DNA of 64,000 nucleotides from Eukaryota sp. TZLM1-RC (Eukaryota; Metamonada: BaSk clade), in contig JAUPSS010000005.1 of the NCBI GenBank assembly GCA_040285825.1, forward strand, positions 1,116,001-1,180,000. The letters run 5' to 3'. The notes below the pieces were generated by a model. That model did not search any database. It saw nothing but the letters and a program-made list of their open reading frames with translations, and was not told the origin of the DNA. A program made the translations under genes and the position numbers. Shown piece by piece: positions 41,727-52,962 of the stretch. How positions within the stretch are numbered: position 1 is the stretch's first letter; each line of letters begins with the position of its first letter.

Positions 41727-43430
41727 ATGTTGCTACCTTTCCTTATTCTAACTACTCTCTGCTTGGCAGATGAGGTCCATGTGGTTGTACCTAGTGGTGA
41801 TGACATGATCTTCTGGTCCGATCCATCCTCATGGAAACCATTCCCTCCGTCTAGCTCCTCATTCGTGTATGTTGATGGCGGGGACAAACGTTTGGTCCTT
41901 GTCGTTGACACCTCACCTCTTTTATACTCCCTCCACCTATCCAATGTTGCCTTAGTCGTTGACGTAGAAAATGTAGAGATACCAGGAAACCTCACATGTA
42001 AAGATGCTGCCATTGAGTCCTCCACACAAAGTGAAGTCGGTTTAACCACTACTGGCTTTGAAGTTGATGGGAGAACTGAATTAGTGAATGTTAATTTGGT
42101 CTTTGCAGAATTGTATGATTATGGCAATGAATTAATTCTGATCAACTCAAAGGCTTTCGCTTATAAGGGAGATGAACACTCAGCTTCCAGTACAGATTCT
42201 GAGATCTCTTACGATGAATTATTAGCATGGGGTGATGACGAATATGGTCAAACAGGTACAGGCGATCCGCAGTTTTTCGAACCAAGACGGGTTTACAGAC
42301 CAATTCCAGTAGTTTGTGATGAGAAATTCACTCAAATTGTTGGTGGTCATTATCACACACTAGCCATCACTAGTAAAGGTACCCTTTTTGCTTGGGGTTG
42401 GAATCGCTTTGGCCAATTAGGACTAAATCACACTGAGGATCAAGAATTTCCTGTTCAAGTAGAGTTTTTATCTAATGTAGTTCAAATTGCTGCTGGTAGA
42501 GACTTCAGTCTTGCTAGACTAGATGATGGCACTGTTTGGTCTTGGGGTAATGGAGAGGATGGAAGATTAGGTCATGGTGATGAAAATTGGCAGTTTTTGC
42601 CTAGAAGAATCGAATCATTAACCAACGTTATTGATATATCTACAGGATATTCCCACTCACTCGCTCTTTTATATAATGGAACCATCAAGGCTTGGGGTAG
42701 TGGTGTTTTTGGTCAGCTTGGAACTGGTCATAGTGACTATCAGTATCGAGAGTATTTTCCAGTTGATGTTTCAATCGCTACCCAAGTCAAGAAAGTTGTA
42801 GCCTGTTTTCGTCATTCTTTATTTATTACTAAACAAAATGAATTAATGACTACTGGATCAAATTCTCATGGGGCACTTTGTATGGGAAATGAAGACAGAG
42901 GTAGAGATGCTCCTGAATTAATATTCAATTCGTCGTCATATACAATAACTCAGGCAAGCTGTGGTAAGAATTACATAATATTTCTTACTGAAGAAGGTGA
43001 TGTTTATAGTTGTGGAGAGCGTTTAGGAAGACCCTACGACACAATACCCTATCATACCCCTGGTAAAGTTGAAGGTTTAGCTAAGGTTAGGAGTATTGCC
43101 GGTAGTCACTGGCCCATTGCATTTGCTGTTGATTACGACAATTTTTTATTCAGTTGGAAAGACGAGAGCAAAAATGCTACCCGAACTTCTGCAACAGATG
43201 GATATAAAGTAATTAATGTTTACGCTGGAGGTAGCCACTATTTCATTACAATTTCTCGATCATATCCATTATTTCTGTATATTTTCATTGCTGTATTTGT
43301 TCTTGTTGGCATTACAGCATTTTCTAAATGGTGGACCATTAAGCGTAATAGAAAGAATGCTAATTCGTTATTAAATTCTATGAGTGAGAATTCTTCTCCA
43401 AATCTCCTGGTTGTTGAAGGTGAGGAATAA
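41727..43430 (+). CDS. Type I membrane protein with an extracellular RCC1 propeller
   Basis: 567 residues from ATG 41727. MLLPFLILTTLCLADE is a clear signal peptide. A Ser/acidic-rich region (about 20-160) is followed by RCC1 blades from about residue 165: LLAWGDDEYGQTGTGD, GTLFAWGWNRFGQLGL, GTVWSWGNGEDGRLGHGD and GTIKAWGSGVFGQLGTGH are textbook repeats; later ones (about 370-500) are weaker. A transmembrane helix YPLFLYIFIAVFVLVGITAF lies at about 512-531, with a basic cytosolic start (KWWTIKRNRK) and an acidic end. The propeller should face outside the cell or a vesicle lumen, unlike classical nuclear RCC1. Potential N-glycosylation sites (NHT, NGT, NSS, NAT) agree. A receptor or adhesion role is inference. 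Confidence 0.88.
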   Translation: MLLPFLILTTLCLADEVHVVVPSGDDMIFWSDPSSWKPFPPSSSSFVYVDGGDKRLVLVVDTSPLLYSLHLSNVALVVDVENVEIPGNLTCKDAAIESSTQSEVGLTTTGFEVDGRTELVNVNLVFAELYDYGNELILINSKAFAYKGDEHSASSTDSEISYDELLAWGDDEYGQTGTGDPQFFEPRRVYRPIPVVCDEKFTQIVGGHYHTLAITSKGTLFAWGWNRFGQLGLNHTEDQEFPVQVEFLSNVVQIAAGRDFSLARLDDGTVWSWGNGEDGRLGHGDENWQFLPRRIESLTNVIDISTGYSHSLALLYNGTIKAWGSGVFGQLGTGHSDYQYREYFPVDVSIATQVKKVVACFRHSLFITKQNELMTTGSNSHGALCMGNEDRGRDAPELIFNSSSYTITQASCGKNYIIFLTEEGDVYSCGERLGRPYDTIPYHTPGKVEGLAKVRSIAGSHWPIAFAVDYDNFLFSWKDESKNATRTSATDGYKVINVYAGGSHYFITISRSYPLFLYIFIAVFVLVGITAFSKWWTIKRNRKNANSLLNSMSENSSPNLLVVEGEE

Positions 43431-43975
43431 ATAAATTTTTGTATAGTGTACACTGTTCGGTTCAGTAGCAAACAAAATGTGTTCAACAAGTTATCATAAA
43501 CTTGTAGCAGGCAAAAAACAATGCTGTTGGTTAGAGTAATGTTGCATTCTCAAACAACAAAAGGGAAAGAAACAAGTTAAATAATGACAGTCACACTGAA
43601 CAATGAATTCGTTCAATTTTGGATATTTTACTAGCTGTTGTATCAAATACCTTAAATCTCAAGAAGAAGTAGAACAATCAAATGTTGAGGTAACTAATTC
43701 AAGTTATTGGTTCTTTCAGTGTACTTTAAAATTTTCATCTTCAGCTATACGTAAAGGTTAATATAATTCTCATAACCGACCGTTATCGATGGTTTATCGT
43801 TGGTTGTTCTGACCAACAGTGTACGTAGACCAACTGACAATTGAATGTTATTTGTGATAAACACAGTGATAGCGTACTTTTACACAGTTGTCCAATTTCA
43901 TCCTTTCTTACAAACATTTTTCTTGTCTTCTTGATTCTGATGGTTCTCCCTAAGGACACGAAAAACATTATGCCG
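43431..43975. other. Intergenic, no supported gene
   Basis: Featureless AT-rich spacer between the membrane RCC1 gene and a decayed transposase. Confidence 0.4.
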
Positions 43976-44576
43976 TGCGTTTTTCGAGAAGTGTGAAGAA
44001 GTCTTGACTGACGATTCTCAAGTATCCCCCAAAAAAGGCACACTCTATCGATGCCGATGTTCCAAACAACTTAGAAAAACTAAAACAGCAGATTGGACTC
44101 ACTGATATAATCACATTTTGTTTCATGAAAACTATGAACAAGAATAAGAGCGTCTTTCTCTGTTCACAGACAAACAGCCTCTTTTGGAACAATTCATAAT
44201 CAAAGACAAAAACTCCAATGTTTTTTACTGGCTGGAGGGGGTATTAGCAAACACTCTTCTATTTTCTTTTGTGATTCAGAATACTAGAAAGTTTTGCTCA
44301 CTGAAACCAATTTGTTCTAATACGCTGCTGAAGTACAGAAACTTACTTTCGCAACAGCTACACTCTTATCTCGCCACTATGATGGGTGATTGGCTTGGTA
44401 TTGTATTGGGTTCTTGTCAAGAAAGATGGCAGTAATTTTCATTTCCTAGCAGTATTCTGCGCAATTCCGAACCGAACAAAATTATATATGATGTTCAATA
44501 TTCCTTTTGAAGTTACAGTGATACCGTTAGGCAGAAATACCAAAGAAGCAAGGAGAGAAAAGAGAGTTTATTAATA
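43976..44576 (+). pseudogene. Second hAT-like transposase remnant (BED type)
   Basis: Frames pieced together give a BED-like finger (LYRCRCSKQLRKTKTADWTH, then NHILFHENY) at about 44045-44140. A region follows with FYWLEGVLANTLLFSF and LKPICSNTLLKYRNLL, then LGIVLG leading after a shift into HFLAVFCAIPN. Order and motifs resemble a hAT subgroup I associate with oomycetes and other protists, in which the last block reads IILDGWT...HFLAVF. It has stops and at least two shifts, no preserved ends, and is unrelated in detail to the hAT at 5.9-7.4 kb. Confidence 0.6.
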
Positions 44577-44774
44577 AAGAAATTCGTTCTTCAACGACTG
44601 CCAGGTCAGCAAATGAAATTTTGAGGTAACTACTAACCTTATTTATCAGCAACTATAACACTACTTCATCCCATTCTCCTTTCAACAATTTCAGAAATAA
44701 CTTAACACAATGAGGAGAGGGGATTCGAAATTCTGGGGTGGGTCGTTGCAGACACGGAGATGATTCACTTCGTG

Positions 44775-45420
44775 TTTTACTTTAGAGGGACAGTCACGAG
44801 ACAAATGACCCTTCTGATGTCACTTAAAGCAGGTTCCTTCAACCAGATTGCGGGATCTATTGGATGACTGAGATTTCATTCCAGCTTGGCGCAGAGAATC
44901 AGTAGTTTCATGAAAAGTCTTTGGAGGCCAAGAGCAATCAAGAAGTTCATCTTCTGCAGTACTTACCAAGGTAGGAAAGTCAGGGAATACCTCGTCCCTA
45001 ATGTGAAAAATCAGCGATTTCTGTAGTCCTATTGGCAGAATCCCCATGGTGAATCGGAGCATAAAGGCTGATTCAGGCAATTTCAGTCCGGGAGCCCTGC
45101 TTTTCGCCTGAAGAAAACGTCTCAGGTAGCAGGACATACGTTCACGAACGTCGCCCTTACGGACATCAACCTTCAACTCAGCCCTCGCCAAACTGAATTC
45201 CTCGTACGAGGAAAACGAGGTCGAGGATCAAGAAGGGGTCAGCAAAGAACCTTGCTGGAACAAGGTCCTTCTTCGGCGTAACAGAAGAGTACACTTTCCA
45301 CTCCTGTAAGAACAAGAGCACATCATCCACTTTCATGGAATCCAGAGAGGGGAGTACTATGCGGGTAGAAAGCATTTGCAGTAAGGGCCAATAATTATTG
45401 ATGCCCAATCTGAACGACAA
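44775..45420 (-). pseudogene. Retrotransposon gag remnant with broken zinc knuckle
   Basis: Two overlapping minus-strand frames (45178-45420 and 44820-45191, one shift near 45185) give a gag-like helical product (VRERMSCYLRRFLQAKSR, ESAFMLRFTMGILPIGLQKS). It ends in a CCHC knuckle CFK-stop-HQKGHLSRDCP, in which TGA stands where the second Cys codon is expected. The 20-mer at its 5' side (45386-45405) is identical to the LTR junction sequence at 12251-12270, linking it to the Ty3/gypsy family here. No pol genes follow. Confidence 0.65.
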
Positions 45421-45539
45421 AAAAAGGCTATTTTAGAACTTCAGCAAAAATTGGGCAAGAGGAAGAAATCCATTGCTCGGTCGAATCAATAACTAGACAA
45501 TGCCAAGGAAAAGTGAAAATCAAGAAGATGACGAAGCAA

Positions 45540-46031
45540 ACCACAGGCACCAAGTGACAAGCCCAAAATTACCAACGTTGTGTTTTCCAAGAAGTTCAAA
45601 TGTAACACCATTACATTAATTGGAAATACAATGGCCACGACCACAACTCATGGCTTCATTCTTGGCCATGACAATCTGTCCACTCGCAACACCTATTCAT
45701 TCGCAGTTCGTTATTCAGGCTCTGGTGTGGCCGCAGTGGGTGTTGTCCCACGCACATATATATCTTCTGGTTTTGGTACCATTCGTAACAAGAACAATCA
45801 CCGTATTCTCTATAGCGAATGTAATAAAAAGGCTTTGAAAGGTACCACTAGATAGTGAATGGCTGGTGATGTGATTTATGTTACAGTTGATCTTGGACAT
45901 TGTTGTTATGCGTATTCATAATCATGATTATAGAATTAATCTCACTGGAAAGCTTTTCAGGACATCTTCACCTTAGAACCCTGTATTTTTCCTTTCCAAT
46001 AGTTCAATTCAGCTCTACTTTGGAGTTTGAT
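45540..46031 (+). pseudogene. SPRY/B30.2-like domain remnant
   Basis: The frame beginning near 45553 reads KITNVVFSKKF, then NTYSFAVRYSGSG and GVVPRTYISSGFG, and NHRILYSECNKKALKG. Two adjacent stops (about 45853-45858) follow, and DVIYVTVDL continues. After further shifts the end reads SNSSIQLYFGV and stops at 46031. The order of strands, the VTVDL block and the final FGV resemble SPRY domains, which mediate protein binding. It is decayed; no start codon or flanking domain is visible. Confidence 0.5.
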
Positions 46032-47066
46032 TAATAAATTAAGATTTGATTCTTTCTTTCTAATTGTGTTAAGTGGTATTTCACACTAAGTGGTGAAATC
46101 ATGGGGTGAGTCACTGAATTTATGTTTCAATCCAAATGACAAAAGCAGTCTAAAAACAATCTTCCATCATTGTGGGAGTTGTGATAGGTTTGAGTTTTTG
46201 TTTAGGATTTAATTTGAAATTAACCACGTCGTGTTCCTTGCTATTATCCATCAGAGTTTTACCATTGCAAACACAACTGCTATTTGTTATTGTGTTCTTT
46301 TTATATTTTTAGTCATTGTCAACGAGGTGGAGTCTAGTGTTGTCGAATGACCTACATAATAAGGGAGTCATGTTTATGTGACATAACAGCAACAATCGCA
46401 ACTGATGGATATCACCAAGGTAATAATAGATCTCTGAATTGACGCACGATTACACAAAATACTGTTAGACTATTCATTTTTATTTTGGCCTCTATAAACA
46501 ACACGATCTAGGTAACCACCATCACCATATAAGTCAAGCAAAAAGATTAAATTAAGCTTTTGACATAACTTGGAAACAATCACTTGACAGTCAATTACAC
46601 TGAATCAAACAATTTGACAATACTGAGAACAAATCAATTTGTAATGACTTTGATCACATGAACGGAAAAACAAAAATTGAATACAGTTGGTGGGTATTGG
46701 AGTGCCAGATTGACAACGAAATGCCCACGTTTCCTCCAAATTTATGCATTCTTCTTCCAAAATGTTGGTTAAACATAGTTATTGCTTTTAGGGCTTCCGG
46801 AGCTCTTTTGTTTCTTCTTCATAAAAATAAAAGTTCCCCCAAAAATTCAATGATGGATGTTATGTTATTTGGATTTCAGTGTACTGAATAATTCACTATT
46901 ACTCTACCTACAATTCAACAAGATTGGATGGAATAATCAATTAATAATTAATAACAATTAACTTAGTGTATTTATCTCAACAACCTGAACAAAACAGATC
47001 TAGTACCCCCTCTAACTTCAAAACCACAATTCTCCATGTAATGAAATCCAGTCATCAAGTCTCAAA
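46032..47066. other. Long gene-free stretch
   Basis: Only one frame above 70 codons (46658-46891), without motifs. No repeats stand out. Confidence 0.45.
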
Positions 47067-48638
47067 CTAGATCTGAATCCCACCATCACGATTTCTTATT
47101 GTTTTGAATGGAATAGTTCTCATTACTCGATTTTCTAATACATTAAACAACCTATCACTCTCGCCTTCACTATCCTGATAACTGTCAAAAAACAAGCTTG
47201 AAATCCTAGATTGTTCTATTAGTTTAACCAACTCATCATTGACAAACACTGGGGAAGAAGGCATTTCCAACCTCTCTAAACATGAAGCATTACGAATCAC
47301 ATCACGGAGAAGGGAAGAAGCAAAGATAGAATGGGTGATTACCAAACTTTTCAAATCAATTCTTCGAGATATTGTGCTTGATGGCAAAGGACACATGAAA
47401 TTTGTAAGGGAAAGACAACTTAAAAAAGGGTTACAACTGAGAAAATCAACAAGATTTGACGAGTAGAATCCCGATTTGTCTGATTCGTTTACAAGGTGAA
47501 GTTCAGACAGCTTTAAAAATTTCAAAAGTGCAAAAATTTCAGCAGGTAACGACATGCTGAGTCGAAGATAATCAAGTGATAGTGGTAATCCTTTGAGTAA
47601 ACATTTGTTAAAATCAACACCTGAAACTTTTGATATACAGACAATGTTCAATTTCTTTAGCTTTTTCAATCGGCTTATGTGCTGAAATGCAGGTTGAATA
47701 GAATCTAATACAAATGAAATAGTCTCTAGTTTTTGCAATTGAGGTAAGTATTCGAATACATCGTTTTGATCAACAACTCTTCCACTAATCGAACGTAATG
47801 ATGTTCCAATGTACGAAAGGGAACTTACTGTGATTTCTGCAAGAGATAAGGATTGTAGGTTTTTCATTGAAGGTTGTAAAATGCAATCAACCACGTCAGC
47901 ATGAGTCATTTTGACTTCCAACGACTTCAGACGACCTAGTTTTGACAAAACTTGACTTAGAGGATGAATTTCAGTATATTGTTCCTTACATCCATTTGGA
48001 GTGAGGGTAAAACTTTTCAAGTGTCGAAGTATTTCTTTCTGATCAACTGAATTAACCAAAAATGAAAATAAATTATCCAAATTTTCTTGGTTATTACAAC
48101 AAACTGTTAACTTGAGTTCATGGATATTCGGGAATAAATAAAAAACCTCATTCAGTCTAACAATATCATGGATTGAGTATAGGGAGAGGGCAAGGTATTC
48201 AGCTTTTGGAAAGATATGTTTATGCTGCACGAGGTCGTAGAAGGTGCTTTCTACGGTGATAAGCCTGGAGTGAAGTCGAGAGAGGACCAGTCGTCGTAAT
48301 CTTCGTGGTATCGTGACGTTGGTTTGGGTGAAATTAATTGAAGTTTCGGTTGGAAAGAGAGTAATCTGTCGCACCACCTCTTCACACTTTGATGAGCTTC
48401 TCAACGTTTGGTTCAATGCCAGGATTAGTTTCACAGAAGGGTTAAGGTATGGTGCAAGAACAGGCAGTCTATCACATTGTATATTCTCCTGAGGAAGTGA
48501 AATAGAAGTCTTGTTGTAGATGTTTGTGAGTGCGAGAGCTCGTACCCTAGTTGAAACACAACGAAGACGTAATAAAAGCCTAACGCCTAGTGTATTGGAA
48601 CTGACAATGAGACGTAGCACCCAAAACTCTATGGACAT
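47067..48638 (-). CDS. Leucine-rich-repeat protein with F-box-like N-terminus
   Basis: 523 residues from ATG 48638 on the minus strand; the open frame extends upstream only from a TTG. The N-terminus (EFWVLRLIVSSNTLGVRLLL followed by RLRCVSTRVRALAL) resembles an F-box helix pair, although the usual leading LPxE is missing. The rest is irregular LRR: LGRLKSLEVKM, MKNLQSLSLAEI, LKKLKKLNIVCI, LSLDYLRLSM, and DLKSLVITHSI. No signal or membrane segment. If the F-box holds, the protein would deliver substrates to an SCF ubiquitin ligase; otherwise it is an LRR scaffold. Confidence 0.75.
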   Translation of the reverse strand: MSIEFWVLRLIVSSNTLGVRLLLRLRCVSTRVRALALTNIYNKTSISLPQENIQCDRLPVLAPYLNPSVKLILALNQTLRSSSKCEEVVRQITLFPTETSINFTQTNVTIPRRLRRLVLSRLHSRLITVESTFYDLVQHKHIFPKAEYLALSLYSIHDIVRLNEVFYLFPNIHELKLTVCCNNQENLDNLFSFLVNSVDQKEILRHLKSFTLTPNGCKEQYTEIHPLSQVLSKLGRLKSLEVKMTHADVVDCILQPSMKNLQSLSLAEITVSSLSYIGTSLRSISGRVVDQNDVFEYLPQLQKLETISFVLDSIQPAFQHISRLKKLKKLNIVCISKVSGVDFNKCLLKGLPLSLDYLRLSMSLPAEIFALLKFLKLSELHLVNESDKSGFYSSNLVDFLSCNPFLSCLSLTNFMCPLPSSTISRRIDLKSLVITHSIFASSLLRDVIRNASCLERLEMPSSPVFVNDELVKLIEQSRISSLFFDSYQDSEGESDRLFNVLENRVMRTIPFKTIRNRDGGIQI

Positions 48639-49536
48639 TGATTGTATTTCTGAGACAGTAAGGGGACGAGGAAGCAATGATAGTTATCCTACTAACTCAT
48701 CCATTTCAGGTAGTTTACATACATTTAGAGGTTCTATATGTTGAAGATGGATATTTTACTTATGCTATGTTATCTGGAATGGAGATTAAATGTGGAGATC
48801 ATATACATATTCAATTATATCTGAACAATCAACACTTGGAAGTATTTTCAATAATAATTATTTAGCAAACAACATAAGAATCAACATCCAAATAATCCAT
48901 CTCTCCCAAAACAGAACAACTAGATGCAACCCTCTCTCAGTTACAACCAAGAGAAAGCATAACATCAGAAACCACTTTCAACATCCCCTTAAAACACTTT
49001 GAAGCTGTATTTAATAGTCACAGATCCAAAATAATGATATTAGATCTGTCTATTCGACGCTGGTTGTTGCCATCTATATTGATAATTGAATAAACTCAAC
49101 GTAATGAGATGATTTATGCGAGGAATAGTTTAGTAGTATGCATGATATTTTCTTCATACTAATTTCAGCTAGAAACCCAAGCTCATCGATTTGAATTGTA
49201 ATCTTATCAAAGTTTTTCGTTATGATTCAAATACAAAACTGTAATTTACCAATGCGTAAAGGTAGAATTTCTTAATGTTGAAGCTTGTGTCTTACTGATT
49301 TTATATTAATATATTGTTTATAATAATAATAGTGTTATCAGCTACTGTATACAGAACTGTGTACAAAATGTCTATTTATTATTTCCCTTAACAATTATTA
49401 TTTGTACATCTTTCAATTAAATTGAAAATTATTATTGGAATGAATCTTTATTTTTACAAAACAGCTTAAATTTCAATAAATCATGTGAACAAAAGAATGA
49501 GATACATTAAATAATTTTAAAATATCGTAATCAAAA
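48639..49536. other. Intergenic, no supported gene
   Basis: Between two minus-strand genes. Very AT-rich from 49280 to 49500, likely holding the 3' region of the neighbour's terminator-proximal side; no structures stand out. Confidence 0.4.
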
Positions 49537-50964
49537 TTAAAACAACAAGGGCAACCTAACAACTGCTAGTCTTCCTTGATTCCCGTTGCTGATCTCTACC
49601 AATAAAGGTGAAACATTGTCCTCGTGTGTCAAATATTCTATTGATGTGATAATTACGACATCAAAAGTTTTACCAAATTTTGAATCATCTACTTCAATTA
49701 CTCCAGTTCTAAAAGAGATGGGATCACTCAAAATTTTGGATTCTATATTTTCAAGCTCTGTCAAAATTTTGAAAGTAAAGGTAAGTGTACCATCATCATT
49801 TTCAAATTGTTTACAACAAAATTCGCTTTGAAAAGCATTTTCTTGATTAATTGAAGGAATTATTAAGGGTAATTCTAATTTTTCAGAATTATAAAAATGA
49901 ACACCGAGTAAATCATTTTTAAAGTTGAAAAAATGATCAAAATCAACATTATTCAAATGAAATAAAGAGGCAGAACTGGTTAAGTAATTTAAACAAAAAT
50001 AGAGATCAATCAAAATTTCACCTTCTGAGTGCAAAAATTTGATAAAACAATGTTCCTTATCATTTAACTTTAACTTAGTTGTTTCTATATTGAATTCAGC
50101 ACCTTGGTCAACGAAATTCTTTTTCAAAAGCTCAAAAAGTTCACCATTAAGCTCACTAAAATTTTGACAATTTTGCCCTGAAAATTTGGTCAATTTAAAC
50201 ATGATAAAAAGTAAACAAAACTGACGTACACGTTCAATCAAATTGCCAGTCAAATTGTCAATCAAATTTGATAATTGCATCACACCATCAACTCCTGACA
50301 CCAACTCAATCAACCTAATCAGCTCAAATTCATCACGTGATCCGCAATCAATCACGTGAGACAATCCTTTTTGGTCAAACGACGTCAACAGACTGCAACT
50401 TGGACAAGAAAACGAAGGAATTTCTGGTTGACAACAATGCTTATTAGAAGTCGTTACCATTTCCAAACATTTGTTACACTGAGCTTTTTCATTTTTGCAA
50501 TTTCTAAAGTAGACATGGTGTAAAACTTCAATTCCTTGGATGTTATTATTACAATATGGACATGTGGTTGGGATAGAGAATGGTTCTTCACCAGGTGAAT
50601 TTTGATCAATCACGTCATCATTTTGACCTACTTTTTGAGTTAGAGTGGATTTTAGGTTGGTAACGGCAGATTTAAATTCGTCAATTGTGGTGACCTGGAG
50701 ATTGGAAAAGGCAGTTGCAAAGTCCTTAGGGGTTAATGTCATAACAGAACGGGGTGCAAAGACGTTAGTGAATAACCATGTGTAGAAGATCAGATCGTTG
50801 TTTTGGTCAATGGAAAGATCATCGAGAAGGCGGAAGAAACCATCAGAATAGAGGAGCAGTTCAGGAATGTCAGAATAGGTGTAGAATAAAGAGTCAGCTG
50901 ACATTGAGAAGAAGAATGGGTCACAGTTGAAACCAGAAAAAATGATTTCTAGTTTTGGTTTCAT
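49537..50964 (-). CDS. Cys-rich (TRAF-type finger-like) protein of unknown function
   Basis: 475 residues from ATG 50964. A Cys/His cluster lies at about residues 135-215: CPYC, HHVYFRNC, CNKC, NKHCC, CPSC and HVIDC at spacing that could hold two or three zinc ions, reminiscent of TRAF-type fingers. The C-terminal half (about 260-475) is a beta-rich region without an obvious family. It has no membrane segment. The upstream 150 bp contain a cluster of GTCGG palindromes. Function unknown; TRAF-like adaptors would be my first comparison. Confidence 0.7.
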   Translation of the reverse strand: MKPKLEIIFSGFNCDPFFFSMSADSLFYTYSDIPELLLYSDGFFRLLDDLSIDQNNDLIFYTWLFTNVFAPRSVMTLTPKDFATAFSNLQVTTIDEFKSAVTNLKSTLTQKVGQNDDVIDQNSPGEEPFSIPTTCPYCNNNIQGIEVLHHVYFRNCKNEKAQCNKCLEMVTTSNKHCCQPEIPSFSCPSCSLLTSFDQKGLSHVIDCGSRDEFELIRLIELVSGVDGVMQLSNLIDNLTGNLIERVRQFCLLFIMFKLTKFSGQNCQNFSELNGELFELLKKNFVDQGAEFNIETTKLKLNDKEHCFIKFLHSEGEILIDLYFCLNYLTSSASLFHLNNVDFDHFFNFKNDLLGVHFYNSEKLELPLIIPSINQENAFQSEFCCKQFENDDGTLTFTFKILTELENIESKILSDPISFRTGVIEVDDSKFGKTFDVVIITSIEYLTHEDNVSPLLVEISNGNQGRLAVVRLPLLF

Positions 50965-50996
50965 TCAGGGTGGCAACCTTTTTACATCACCCACCC

Positions 50997-51120
50997 CGAC
51001 CTAGGTCGTTGACCGATCGGCTGATCGGTTAGAGATTGTTTTTAGGTCGGATTTTACTGTGTTTCAACGGTTATATTACTATGTCGGATTTCAGTCGGCC
51101 GACCAAAGTTTATGTCGGGG
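50997..51120. promoter_or_regulatory. Cluster of GC-rich palindromes upstream of the Cys-rich gene
   Basis: CGACCTAGGTCG (50997-51008), ACCGATC-GGCT-GATCGGT (51012-51029) and GTCGGCCGAC (51094-51103) lie with further GTCGG copies near 51046, 51083 and 51114, all within 33-150 bases of the start codon. The cluster contrasts with the AT-rich flank. A transcription-factor binding region is inferred. Confidence 0.5.
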
Positions 51121-51550
51121 ACCAATCTGTATTATTTGGACTGTAAATGTTTAAAAGAGTTGATGTGGTTTTGTTCAAATTACCTAAACACAGGTAACAT
51201 TTACGTATCATGTGTATAAACTCAACAAAAACCAAGCAATACAGTCTATTCAATTAGATCAATGACAAAGCAAAGTCTGTTGAGTCTTTGTTCATGTCTG
51301 AAAAACCTAAGTTTGTGCTTTAAGTTTGGAGATATCTGTTTCTTCTCATGTCCAAACATCCTTCTTCACTACTTTCACCATCGCTGTCCAGATCTGTGCC
51401 AACGGCGGAATTGTACCACAATGCCATATTTACGTGGAATAACAATTCAAAGTGCAAAGAGAGAATGTTGTGAAAGTTGATGAACTTACAATGATGCGAT
51501 TCATAATTTGATAATAATCAATCAGTTGACTTCAATCAAACTGATCAACA

Positions 51551-52880
51551 ATGTATACGTTCAAACGCCTTCTCGCAACCTTTGCTGTTGGGCTAGGTGT
51601 GTCTTATTAGTCTCGTCTCTCTTATCACAGGTCATGCCAGTATCTTTAATACAATTATTGCAATTTACGTCCCCGCTAGTATCAAGACTCTCTTCAACAA
51701 TAGTGCTACAGCTCTAGGTGTTATAACGGGCATTGGATCTTTGTGGCAGATATTAGGTATTGTACTCGCATTGATTTCAGACAGAGTTCAATTTAAGCTT
51801 GGTAGAAGACGTCCCTTCATCTCCTTTGGGGCTCTTCTTACTCTTATCGCACTTGCTCTCTTTATCTTGAATGAGCAGCTTGACAATCTTCTTACACAAC
51901 GCATTTTGTTTCTCACTGGTTACTACCTTGCTATGATCGGTCTGTCTATCATTCAAATGCTCACTTCAACTTTACTGGTTGATCTGATCTCAAAGGAACA
52001 ACAAGGTACTGGTTCTGGAATTGTTTCACTTTACCAAGTTCTAGGCTCGGTCCTTGGCTTTGGTATGGTTGCTTTAGAGTTGGAAACAACATATCTCCTC
52101 ATTGTGTTCATCGGAGCCATGTCAGTTTGCGCATTACTCACATTAACATCAGCAAAGGAAAAGCAGTACAAGAGAGCAGATGATGAGTCATTGAACATCA
52201 TCACCATTGTTAAAGACCTTCGTTTTAAACCTTCAAATCATAGAAACTTTGTTTTGGTTTCAATCTGCAGGTTTTTAACATTTGCTGGGTTGGGGATCCA
52301 AATGTTTTTCATTTTTTGGCTTTCAGATGTCCTCCTCCTACCCAATCCTGAAACTTCAATGTCCTATGTTGCATTAGTAATGCTAGCGTGTGGTGTCCTT
52401 TTTGCAATCCCAATTGGCAAGATTTGTGATAAAGCGTCAAAGAAAAAGCTGATGATGTTTGGCCATTGCTCTTTAATTGTTTTCATCATTGGAATGATTT
52501 TCGTAAATTCTTTCTGGCAGGTGTTCATCACTGGTGTTTTCTTAAGTTTGGGGCAAATCTCATATGGTGCCTCTGAACTGGCTTTTACATGTTCTGTTCT
52601 TCCTAATCCCACCAAGTCCGGTTCCTATTTAGCATTATTTGGACTCTTGATAATGGCTGGTATGTCGTTTGGGTCTCTGTGTTTTGGTTCAGTTTTGGAC
52701 TTTTTTGAGACTGAGATGTCCACTCCAGAAGCAAGGAGTTACTCACATTTCGGTTATATTGTGATCTTTTGCCTTGCTCTAATGTTTTGGTTATGTGCTT
52801 TTATTGTAGCAACTAGAATTACGATTCCTTCAAAGCAAGAAGAGAGAACTATGAAGGAAATTGATGAAGATTTGATTTAG
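51551..52880 (+). CDS. MFS transporter, sugar/glycoside type
   Basis: Two exons (51551-51596 and 51631-52880) give 431 residues with about twelve hydrophobic segments. The motif SDRVQFKLGRRRPFISFG after the second segment is the D-R-x-x-x-x-x-G-R-R-R-P signature of glycoside/SLC45-type carriers. IGKICDKASKKKL after about segment seven is the second-half counterpart. The C-terminus is cytosolic and charged. Likely a proton-coupled sugar or small-solute carrier in the plasma or a vesicle membrane; the substrate cannot be read. Exon 1 supplies the N-terminus MYTFKRLLATFAVGLG and the first part of helix one; without the intron the protein has no sensible start. Confidence 0.88.
51597..51630 (+). 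other. 34-nt intron in the MFS gene
   Basis: It begins GTGTGTCT and ends CTTATCACAG, and contains an in-frame stop. Removing it joins GLG to HASIFNTII and restores the hydrophobic helix. The length is not a multiple of three. Confidence 0.88.
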
Positions 52881-52962
52881 ACTGTAAATTCTGATTGTTC
52901 AATAACTTTCATTAAACTTACACACTTAACAAAATTAATTCATAACTAAAGGGACGAAATTC

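Noticed and set aside
51508-51717. Continuous reading frame through the MFS gene start without an intron
   Set aside because: It leads out of the conserved transporter frame; the 34-nt intron joins a clean N-terminus to the first helix.
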